The position numbers and the translations under genes were made by a program. Shown here piece by piece: positions 55,601 through 64,000 of a stretch of 64,000 nt of DNA (positions within the stretch are counted from its first letter, which is position 1; the number at the start of each line of letters is the position of its first letter). Origin of the DNA: Cercophora sp. LCS_1 (taxonomy: Eukaryota > Ascomycota > Sordariomycetes > Sordariales > Lasiosphaeriaceae). The notes under the pieces are model-generated. The model searched no databases and was not told where the DNA came from. It saw only the letters and a program-made list of their open reading frames with translations. The DNA is taken from assembly GCA_036250225.1 (NCBI GenBank), contig JAPZLL010000047.1, positions 124,001-188,000 on the forward strand, given 5' to 3'.

Positions 55601-56257
55601 ACGGCCCTCACTTGCTTCAGGCCCGCTGCCGGAACATTGGCTGACCCACTCCCTTTTACCCAGCGTGGATTGGATCTTAGGGCACATCGACTACATTCGC
55701 GAAGATTGGGTAGAGGCCCAGAGGCGGTATTCCAGGGCGGCTGAGATCTTCGGCCTGGAGGATCCTTCAGGTATGATGATGACAGCGGTCACGTACAAAC
55801 TTGGGTCCGTAGCGATCTTTATGGGCCAAATACCCTTGTCAATGTATGTCCCTCTGGAGCTCTTAACGCCCAGAAGTCTTTCCCCTGTTCGCTATGCTGA
55901 CCAAATGATCCCCCGAACAGAGAATTACTAGAGAAAGCATTGAAGTTGGCAGTTTTCAACAGGGATAGGAAAGGGGATGATGGTGAGATTGCCCGAGTCA
56001 AACGCCGGTTAGCCGATGCGCTACGCCAGATGAGTGATCGGGGACAGGAGGCTGATAGGTTACATCGAGAGGCAGAGGACACGAGACGAAAGGTGCAAAT
56101 GGGCATTGGGGGGCTTCCTGACGAAGAATTTAGCTATGACCTGATGATTGCCACCTACTACCGGGGCTACCACCTTGAGACCTCGCACCCTGGTGGCCAT
56201 ATCGGGGGCGACTCTTACATCGGGTTCTCGGCGCTGGCGGCTGGAGATTACAGCTAA
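52603..56257 (+). pseudogene. Decayed NB-ARC-TPR receptor 3
   Basis: Many exons. An N-terminal part from ATG 52603 (MAHAQEPDPWARGG) has no amyloid motif that I can see. The NB-ARC has SFFGRAKQMDQL, IWGAGGIGKTQLALRYA (P-loop) and FLLIFDNVEN (Walker B), then ARPDIGSVDI, VTARKF and HRVIQVEFG. The C-terminal TPRs are diverged, not near-identical (ALLDKNHEELANVYNNIG, YSNIAACYICKGMFDKAKEC, DWILGHIDYIREDWVEAQRR, RVKRRLADALRQMSDRG). Breaks: TGA at 54412-54414 after QEAA; a frame change around 54954, where the expected STKYKERFPGEF is in another frame; and a further frame change near 55180 before DKKSLLYAELLNVAG. Several introns look normal. The gene is therefore a pseudogene of a different NLR lineage from receptors 1 and 2. 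Confidence 0.75.
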
Positions 56258-56326
56258 GAAATACGATTGGAGTTGTTGATATGCCTCCGGTTCAATTGCT
56301 TGCCTAAAAGTCCGTCGCTGTGCTAC

Positions 56327-57674
56327 CTAGGGCTTTGATTCACAAGGGCAGCTCGCACGCAGTTGCTCGATAGCAACACCGTACGACCATTTCGCCAGGA
56401 AAGCCGCCCAGATAGCCAGGCCGGTTTGAGTTATGGACAGGCAGACACTGATCAACCCAAAAACAATGACAGCCCGGAACGTGTATGCCATGTTGAGATC
56501 CCCTCGGTTCCTCCAGAGATGCGCGGCTTTCTTGGGACCCTCCATACTGACGAAGTCTTGAACAGCCTTCAAGCGATTGTAGAGTGTGGGAAAGTCACCG
56601 CTACCGCTATAGCTGGACTTGCCAATCTTGGCGGTATCCAAGACGTGATATGGAGATGTCACCTTGGCACATAAATCCAGCAGTAGCGGGTCCAACTGGC
56701 CAGCAGCGGTCCGGCACCGCTTTTTATACTTCTTGAACACCTTCCGAGCCCTAGACCTGGAGCCATTTCCGAAGAGTAGGTGGTATGAGAGCAGGACTTC
56801 CCCTAGTAGACTTCGGACGGATTCCTGACTGGCTTCTAGGTCCTCCTCTGGTAAGCCTTCACATAGCAAATTGTGTAATCTAGATTTCTTTTGTCAACTG
56901 GTTTGTTCCAACGCTTTCCTGGCTGGCAGCTGAGGCTCACCTTGTAAACAAGCTCGTTTGGGAGTGAAGGAGGCAGAACGATGGCAGCGCAAACAGAGAA
57001 AGCTGCCGTTTCGACTCATTGAAGCTTAGGTGCGAGAAGATGGAGGTTGTCCACTCAATTGAAACGTTGGCCACGTTACAGATTTGATCAGCATTCAGCA
57101 ACCTGCTGTCCAAGAACTTGCGGGGCTCGTGAGGGTCGTGATCGGCGGCCGTTTCATCCAGTAGCTCTAGGCCAAATTTATGGATGGCCTCCGCGATTGG
57201 ACGCTTGGCGACCTCGTCGGTGAGGACTGCGTCGTTTTCGAAACAGTCGTGCCCCTCAATGTGGATTCCAAGACTCGGTAGCTTTTTGCTGGATATTTTT
57301 GGGTGATAGGGCATGGTGAGCCGGCCAAACAAGAAGAAGAGGAGCTGAATGATATCCTCGCGGTGCTTGCGTGCATCTGAAACTACCCCGGAGCGGACGA
57401 GCTCAGTATACATGGCGTCTAGGGTAGGGCGGCTGGAGTTTGTGAAGCTCACGACTCCATGTTTGCCGATCGCCGCGATATTCTTGGTCAGGGAGTCCAC
57501 ATCGGATGGATTCAATCCGGGAAGCCAGTCGCGAACCTCCGCCTGGCCTCCGGCCTGTGCGATGAGAAAGCGTTGAATTTCGGCCCGAAGAAACTCCGTG
57601 AAGGCTTGCAAAGCCCTGGCTGATCCGAGGTTGAGAGTGTCGATGTTCGGCACCAGCTGCTCTACTTGGTCCAT
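56327..57674 (-). CDS. Hypothetical membrane protein, two exons
   Basis: Exons 57674-56941 and 56879-56327 with a 61-nt intron (GTGAGC..TAG); 428 residues. The start is the ATG giving MDQVEQLVPNIDTLNLGS; the frame upstream is longer but not protein-like. A mostly helical cytosolic region (LRAEIQRFLIAQAGG, REDIIQLLFFLFGRLTMP, HKFGLELLDET) is followed by KVFKKYKKRCR and two C-terminal hydrophobic segments (AVIVFGLISVCLSITQTGLA and AIWAAFLAKW). I recognise no family. The phase is consistent and no break is seen. Confidence 0.7.
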
Positions 57675-58177
57675 TTTCCCTCGAAGAAGATAATAACTGC
57701 TGGGGATTGGGATTTGAGGGTTTGAGAAGAAAAAGGTCCGTTGCCAGCGCGGAGCTGAGATCAGGGATTTAAATCGGGTCACGGCAAGAATCCAACCACC
57801 TCGACGCAAAACTTCAGGTGGTTGAGACATTATCATGTACAAGACACAGCCACATCGGGCGACGGTCAGGCTTCAGCCCTCAGGAATGCACCTCAGAACC
57901 CCTGACTGGCCCTGATTGGGCCTAAACACGGCGCGCCGCAGCGCGAAGTCGCCAGCAGTACATGTACCTGATTCGAGATGTGCACAAGTGCGGGGAGCCG
58001 CAAGAGGACAGCTCTTGCCAAGTTGCACCCAAGACGTTTTCCACCCGAGGGAAGTCCGCGGGTTGCTTCCCATCCTACTCCGTTTTTTGCGCGGCCAGGC
58101 CCAGGATCGCCATTTATTTTCACTCTTCTCAGGCGAGGCATTCGGGGCCAGGGCGCCAGCTGCACTTGCAACCAGAA
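57675..58177. other. Intergenic, no gene recognised
   Basis: A 500-bp divergent spacer between the membrane protein and amidase 2. Confidence 0.5.
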
Positions 58178-60318
58178 ATGTCAACCATCTGGCGACGTCT
58201 CTTGCTCCTTTTGCTGGCGGCACTCCGTGTCCCAGTCCTTGCCCGCAAACCCCCCAAAAACATGGCTGAGTTGAACTTTCTGACCGCAACTATCGGTGAC
58301 CTCGAAAAGTCACTTGCGGATGGTTCCACAACGAGCGAGCAGATTGTCACCCGGTACCTCAACCGAATCGACGCCTACAATGGCTACCTCCATGCCATCA
58401 TCTCGACCCCGTCTCCGCGAGAAAAGGTTTTAGAACTAGCTCGTTCCCTAGATCTGGAGAGGCGGCAAGGGAATATCCGCGGTCGGTCCCTTGCATGGTA
58501 TCCCAATTGTTGTGGTCAAGGTTCGGCCCCCCATTTAACAAAGTAGCAACCGGATTCTAGAGAATTCCACTCTGTCCTTGGATGAGCGCCAACGTACAGT
58601 CTTTAACCATTCTTTTACAGGATAACATTGCCACCGATCCGGCGCTTGGGATGGAAACCACGGCGGGCACCTATGCGCTTGTTGGTTCCAGGGTAAAACG
58701 AAGTGCCGTTCTTGCAAAGCAGGTCTGTTCCTTCTTCTACACCACACCTCTGACACGAGGCTCAAAGATTATCGCAGCTTCAAGATGCCGGCGCTATCAT
58801 TCTGGCCAAGGCAAACCTTGGCGTAAGTCCCTCTGAAATACTTGAGCCCACGCGGTCTGACATCATTTGTCCGTCCAGGAACTGTCAAATTTTCGGTATT
58901 GGCCCTGTACCTGCCCGCATTCCCGAGATGCACTGACACGTGATAGGGGCTTGCGTATGCCCGCCGGGTGGTCGGCGGTCGGCGGGCTCACACAGTCACC
59001 TTACGTCGTGGGTGGAAAAAAGTGGGATGATGGATTTGGTGGGCACAGTGTGAGTACCTCGAATGCGTGGCCAGAGCCCGACTGACAGTGGACCGAAGGC
59101 TTCGGGGGGTTCCTCCTCGGGCTCTTGTGTTGCCGTCGCGGCTGGCCTGGCTCCGGCTGCCGTGGGCACAGATACCAATGGCTCCATCCTGATGCCCGCA
59201 ACACGCCATGACGTCTATGCCATGAAACCCACGTTGGGTCTCATATCCCGAGACGGCATTTGCCCCATCTGCCTCGAATTTGATTCGGCCGGCCCTATTG
59301 CGAGGCATCCTCGAGACATTGCCCTACTAATGGATGCTATGGTAGACCCCGAAAACCCCCACGCCAAGCCAGGAGGTTCATATACTGCAAAGCTCACTAG
59401 GTCATTCGACGGTCTTCGCATTGGCGTTTTAGACCCTAGGGAATGGCATCTTCCAAGCGTTGTAGCGGTCCCGAACGAGGCTGTCAATAATGAGTTTGTA
59501 AGCCGGTGGCATTATTTTCTCTCGCCAACATCATAGGCTAAAATCAGTGGACTAGGACAGGGAGATCTCCAATGCATACGACAAGTTGCGCTTCCTCGGT
59601 GTTACCGTGAAAGAGGTGCGGATTGCATCTCCAGACGAACTGGAAGTCGACGGCATGAGTCAGATAGGACGTGCAATGGGTGAGAATAGTTGGCATTGGC
59701 TTGCTGTCCTTCCGGTTGAGCGCGACGTACTAATTGCATCAAGTCTCCGGGTTCAGGCACGATTTCGAGGACTACCTGAAGAACCTGGACGTCAGCAAGG
59801 TACGGTCGCTAGAGGATGTCATGGCCTTCATGAAAGAGAACACCGGCTTGGAATTCCCTCCAGGTAGGTAGACGTCGGCTCTCGAAGCGTGCTGCCGATG
59901 GAACTGACACACCACAGAGTCGCCGAACATGCAGCGTCTTGAGACAGCCGCAAAGTTCTCACTCCCCACGGACGTGCGTGCTGCAGCTATCGAAGACATG
60001 CGGGACTGGGGCCGAAGGAGAGCTGTCGACAAGTGCTTGAAGGAGTATGATGTGGACATTATCCTTGGGCCCGCAGACAGTGAAATGGATGACTTGTACA
60101 GTGCAGCGGGCTATCCGATGGCGAATTTGCCGCTTTCGTACTCGAGTTTCAATGGGCGTCCCTTTGGCCTCTGCGCCACTGCTTCGCAGTATTAGAAGGG
60201 AGCGTTGATTCAGTTCGTGAGCGCTTGGCAGGGCTCCTTCGACCATAATCGGGTGCTGCCAGCATGGATTGGCGGTGACCCTGGTTCTCAGCCAGGCGGG
60301 GTTAAAGACGAGCTTTGA
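58178..60318 (+). pseudogene. Amidase 2 with 4-bp duplication and premature stop
   Basis: Nine exons (58178-58520, 58621-58722, 58778-58822, 58879-58895, 58947-59049, 59099-59497, 59556-59679, 59744-59863, 59918 onward), introns 49-100 nt. A signal peptide (MSTIWRRLLLLLLAALRVPV) precedes the amidase fold: GIPIVVVK|DNI (Lys), GGSSSGSCVAV, GTDTNGSILMP (Ser) and ISRDGICPICLEFDSAGP. Two breaks: the tandem GGTCGGTC at 58481-58488 (one GGTC extra) shifts the frame before GPLHGIP, and a TAG at 60193-60195 stands where the frame continues KGALIQFVSAWQ to the stop at 60318. The TAG is a possible CAG-to-TAG change. All splice phases fit, so decay is recent. It is likely a secreted amide hydrolase in its intact state. 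Confidence 0.82.
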
Positions 60319-60661
60319 GAGGACCTGAGGCTGAGGGTCAGCTGTGAACGGAATTGTGCAGACGGTGTGGGAAATTTGTCACAGGGTCGATTGGGGCTCT
60401 ACGGGGCAATCTTGGGGTTACACATTTGATCGCAACTTCATCAATTCATGTTTGTGTGGCGGGACCAGCTTGTTTGCTTGCCGTGTTTGTTTGTTGAGGG
60501 AGGGTCGCACTGGTGCCTGACGCGAGCGCGCGGAGCTTACATACACGAGGTAGGTACCGAGCCATATACCTCTCTCCCCACATTGATATAAGGCTTCACT
60601 CCTGGGCTTACCTCGCGCCCAATCTTTGGTAATCGGCGATCGGGATGATTTCCAATATTAG
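60319..60661. other. Spacer before kinase fragment
   Basis: About 340 bp; no frame or motif. An in-frame TAG at 60659 precedes the kinase remnant. Confidence 0.45.
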
Positions 60662-61478
60662 CGGAGCGTTCTCGAAGCTCCCTCTTCGACATTCCACCCA
60701 TCAATTTCCTTCCCGCTGTCTTCATGGGTCTACGAGGGTGTGTCTTACATGCTGTTCCCTCTCGCGGACGGTGACCTGTTCACGCTTCTGCGGAAATCCC
60801 CGCCCCCAAGTCTAATTGACGAGCTTGCGGGTAGGCTTTTGCGCCAACTCTATGGGCTTTGCGATGCCCTCCGTTGCGTCCACGAGTCTCGGTATCTGGC
60901 CAAGAATAGCCAAAATGAGGTGCGACGAATCGGCTTTCATCACGATGTCAAGCCGGCGAATATCTTGGTTTTCCCAGGGGGAGCTGGAGGAAGCACATGG
61001 AAGCTTTCGGACTTCGGCTCCGGCGCGATCAAATACATCGATTCTGATTCCAACGAGGAGCTGTACAACCGAAAGCCATCAACTGGTGACACAATATACA
61101 GTGCCCCGGAGTTTGCCTTGGAAAACCGAGTGTCCCGTCCAAAGGACCTCTGGAGTCTCGGCGCGGTCTTCATGGAAGTGTTGGTTTGGGCATGGACACC
61201 GGAGAGCCACGCGGTGCAACGTTTTGAAGCTGCGAAGGATGGAGCATTCCAACGCAACCCCGGATGGAAAGCCAACATATTGGTGCCAGAGCCCAGATTC
61301 CGGAGTTCCCTACCTGAACCCTGCCGTCGCAGCCGAGCTGAACCGTTCTGAGGCCCAGTGTGGGTCGTCTGATTGTTTGCTGTCATTGATACAAGTCATT
61401 CGCGCTATGTTGACAGTATCTCCGCAGCATCGCCCAACGGCTTCCCAACTCTGCGACCGGCTCAAAGGGGTGTTTTAA
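60662..61478 (+). pseudogene. Truncated, frameshifted Ser/Thr protein kinase
   Basis: The frame opens in the middle of the kinase N-lobe (HPSISFPLSSW, then SYMLFPLADGDLFTLLR, the hinge). The glycine loop and the catalytic lysine strand are missing. The C-lobe has FHHDVKPANILV (HRD-type loop with Arg replaced by His), LSDFGSG (DFG), TIYSAPEFALE (APE) and DLWSLGAVFMEVL. Near 61300 the frame changes, and the remaining end (NPAVAAELN, VIRAMLTVSPQHRPTASQL) lies in another frame up to 61478. Together these mean a kinase remnant without catalysis. It is of the fungal family often associated with HET/ankyrin proteins. Confidence 0.72.
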
Positions 61479-62512
61479 GAAAACTACTGCACCATATAGC
61501 ACGCCGTTCATGAACGCCAGTAGATATCTCTACATCATTTCCAAACATGAAGAAAAGAGAAAAAAAGAACGTGGAGAAAATTGTTTGAGTTCAGGGCCAG
61601 CCGAGAGTACCGCGCAGTTTTTTCTTCCACTCTCTTGAGATTCGGCGGATTACACTTTCAGTGAAGCCAACCCTTTCCATTTCCAGACAATTCCTCGCTT
61701 GCGTCTCGTCAACTACGCTTGAGGGCGCAACCCTCGACGGGTTGGCTTCTCTTTGGATGAAAGTGCGATATTTGGCCAACGCTCCCATGTAGTCGGATTG
61801 TGGGCCCCACTGGGTGTTTCTTAACGGGCACGGGGAGTTTAAGGGGGAACCTGCAAAGCCAACAATGTTATTCTTGTACCTAGGTACGTAGCTGAAGTAG
61901 GTAGACTTAGGAGATAAGACATTGAGAGCCGTGCCAAGGACTATCCAGTACTTGTAGAGATATGGATCTTCTACTGCCCCGATCGTCATTAGGTGCCTGG
62001 CAAGTTGGTGCAAGTTGGTGGTAAATAAATCTGCGCAGAAACATATCCAATTGGTACCAGTTCAAGTGGCCTGGACGGGCGTTGCGAAGTCCGGTAAGCG
62101 TCGACAAAAAAATTCAATGCCTTTGTAATCGTATTTCCATATATTTCCACATCAAATATTGTGTCCAGATCTTTTGTGTGCTACTTCTCTGTGGGTGGAC
62201 ACACCATCAATCTTTTAGCTAGGCCGTTTGAAATGTGCAAAAGCTCCTTTACTTGGATATTTGTCAAAGTCTTTAGGTGGGCTTAGCTGCACCCTTAGCT
62301 TCCGACGTCTTAGCCTGGATGTCGAAATAAAGTGTGTGGATATTTGGTTGATAGCGTTGACGTTGCTGATAACAGGTCACGTGCCAAACCAACCAGGTCT
62401 TAAATCCGGCGTTATTTCCGGCCGACGTCGCCAAACTTGTTTTCGTCGTGTCCGCCATCGGCATTCCGGGTTCCGATCAAAAAACAACAATCACAAAAAA
62501 AAATTGTTCGAA
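61479..62512. other. Intergenic, no assignable gene
   Basis: A minus-strand open frame at 61591-62013 (140 codons, containing CPLRNTQWGPQSDYMGALAK) has plausible composition but no family, no start support and no exons beside it. The last 150 bp are the MPC1 promoter. Confidence 0.4.
62376..62383 (+). promoter_or_regulatory. GTCACGTG element upstream of MPC1
   Basis: A palindromic CACGTG with a leading GT (RTCACGTG, the Cbf1/bHLH consensus) lies about 130 bp before the MPC1 ATG. Function inferred. Confidence 0.35.
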
Positions 62513-63132
62513 ATGGCTGCATTCGTCAAGGCGATCAACGCAAAGATCCGGTCCAATCCGGTGACCGACTACTTTTGCTCAACCCGTAAGTGTCCTGTCC
62601 CTCCAATTGACCCTGCATCACGCGACACCGACGCCGCAGTTGCGCGATCGATCAGCCGGCGCCGGACCCACCTCCGGTGCGATGGATGTGATTTCACGCT
62701 GACCGCCGCGCAGATTTCTGGGGCCCGGCATCCAATTTTGGCATTCCACTCGCCGCTGTTCTCGACACGCAAAAGAGCCCCGAGCTGTGAGTTTGGTCTC
62801 GTCCTGGGGCTCTACGAAGAAGAAGCGAACTGATAGTGTGACTCAGGATTTCCGGACAAATGACGGGCGCTCTGAGCATTTATGCCATAACTTTTATGCG
62901 GTACTCGCTCGCTGTGACGCCCAAGAATTATCTCCTTTTTGCGTGTCACTTTGTCAATACGGGTGCGCAGCTCACGCAGGGGTATCGGTATATCGACTAC
63001 CATTATTGGGGTGGGAAGGAGAAGCTGCAAGCTACCCAGGCGTCGGCCGCTGCGAAGGCGCCGCGGGCTGCTGAGAAGGTGGTGGAGAAGGCGGTTGGAA
63101 TTGCCAAGCCAGCTGTGGCGGGCAAGGCGTAG
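62513..63132 (+). CDS. MPC1: Mitochondrial pyruvate carrier subunit 1
   Basis: Exons 62513-62585, 62714-62786 and 62847-63132 (introns 128 and 60 nt); 143 residues. MAAFVKAINAKIRSNPVTDY, HFWGPASNFGIPLAAVLDT, SGQMTGALSIYAITFMRYSL and TPKNYLLFACHFVNTGAQ are diagnostic of MPC1. The protein forms a heterodimer with MPC2 or MPC3 in the inner mitochondrial membrane and imports pyruvate. Three short helices are visible; the lysine- and alanine-rich C-terminal tail (ASAAAKAPRAAEKVVEKAV) is longer than in yeast, as in other filamentous fungi. Splice phases join TC-CAT and CT-G exactly. A highly conserved core gene, so this end of the window is likely syntenic. It is convergent with the small gene at 63236-63451. 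Confidence 0.95.
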
Positions 63133-63235
63133 CGAGTTGGGGAGTTTGTATTATTATTCTATGGTGTTTTCATCCAATCCTGTTGTGTGCCGTCGCTCAC
63201 GTCCGCCGCGTGTTTGGGCCGCCTTGCTGCTGATA

Positions 63236-63451
63236 TTAGATTCTCTCTAGAACGCTCCTCTCCCTTGATTCCCGATACCCGGTCATTGGGCGTGGCCCGA
63301 TGATGGAAGACCGCCGCGCTCGGCCGCATCCGTACGTGGCTCTTGGACCGGCGCCTTGGTAGCCGTACGGGTTCATGACGACGACGGGATGGATGGGCTC
63401 TGCGTAGCCGTAGCGGCGACCATATCTTCTGCGGCTGAAGCCGAAGCACAT
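63236..63451 (-). CDS. Small basic hypothetical protein
   Basis: ATG 63451 begins a 71-residue Arg/Tyr/Gly-rich protein (MCFGFSRRRYGRRYGYAEPI). The frame upstream is open but has no support. Similar short MCFG-starting proteins occur in filamentous fungi, without known function. It ends about 100 bp from the MPC1 stop on the opposite strand. Confidence 0.5.
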   Translation of the reverse strand: MCFGFSRRRYGRRYGYAEPIHPVVVMNPYGYQGAGPRATYGCGRARRSSIIGPRPMTGYRESRERSVLERI

Positions 63452-64000
63452 AATGACACGCTTGCGAGAGGTATGGAGACGGCAGATTGAACGCTGTTCG
63501 TTGTCAGCGTTGTCCTTCGGCCGAGTTGGCAATGGCCTACCGTGGGTCAACTGGCGTGGGGATCGAACGAGAGTGGAAGTGTCGCAATGGCCTCGCAGGT
63601 CGACTGGGCGCTCTTCAACCAAGGGACAGGGTCTTGCTGTTTCATTCTGAAATCTCAGTCGTCCAGCCGGAAAAGGATTGCTTTATCCGTCAACCACACA
63701 CAGACCGAACGCGATGATGTAATGTGGTTGGTTCTCACATTGCGGCGCTCTGATGGTTGGGCTGGCATTGACTTTCACTAGAGCGACCAGACATCAAGAC
63801 GCAGGACAGATCGCACCGAGCAACGTCTTCAATGCCACAAGCACCGACCCCACTACCAACCTCGCTGAGCCTGCCATCGGTCTAGCTCGTGTGCCGTGTC
63901 TGGAGTGTCTCCGCGAATCATGTCCTATCATCGTCCAATGCAACCACGCCCGCCATGTGCCGTGCATGTTGCTGCATGCAATCCCACCACGGCTCAATCG
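63452..64000. other. End of window, possible partial gene
   Basis: The last 200 bp read on the plus strand as a cysteine-rich stretch (RVPCLECLRESCPIIVQCNH, then ARHVPC) with no stop before the window ends. It is compatible with the start of a gene cut by the edge. No family is assigned. Confidence 0.3.

Overview
The window is nuclear DNA of a filamentous ascomycete (Pezizomycotina, most likely a Sordariomycete). The evidence is short GT..CTAAC/CTGAC..AG introns (about 42-106 nt, one of 200 nt), HET-domain, NB-ARC-TPR and HeLo-like proteins, a PDR-type ABC transporter, a CmcJ-like oxygenase family, and what look like RIP-type C-to-T losses in duplicated genes. The species cannot be named from sequence alone. 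One assembly gap (98 N) lies at 6395-6492.

Left part (0.7-20 kb): a secreted lipase, a small DUF6914-like protein and an APH-type kinase precede the most interesting region, 5.5-15.5 kb. There, two NB-ARC-TPR receptors lie in inverted orientation (5542-8437 minus, 13111-15542 plus). Each has an N-terminal RHIM-like amyloid motif with the core G-hydrophobic-Q-hydrophobic-G. Receptor 1 is divergently transcribed, across a 220-bp shared promoter, from a HeLo-like cell-death executor (8658-9524) that carries the matching motif at its extreme C-terminus. This is the architecture of the HELLP/PNT1 amyloid-signalled cell-death system described in Chaetomium globosum: ligand binding by the TPR array would nucleate the receptor motif, which templates the executor motif, and the HeLo-like domain then attacks membranes. 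Between executor and receptor 2 lie an uncharacterised (possibly frameshifted) gene and an intact Tc1-type (DD34E) transposase. An RBR E3 ubiquitin ligase follows at 17.8-19.6 kb.

Middle part (20-45 kb): a trypsin-like-triad protein with a late frameshift, about 4 kb of gene-poor AT-richer DNA, a DUF7708 protein, an AAA+ ATPase whose P-loop window holds three in-frame stops, remnants of a flavin monooxygenase and a HET-domain protein, a full-length PDR ABC transporter, a membrane protein, and a MITE with 23-bp terminal inverted repeats plus a mutated truncated relative.

Right part (45-64 kb): two CmcJ-like oxygenases and two amidases form a repeated pairing in which both amidases are disrupted. 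There is also a third, decayed NB-ARC-TPR receptor, a two-exon membrane protein, a truncated protein kinase, the mitochondrial pyruvate carrier subunit MPC1 (a housekeeping anchor) and a small basic protein. Intact genes mix with recently broken ones, as expected of a fast-evolving accessory region beside core genes.
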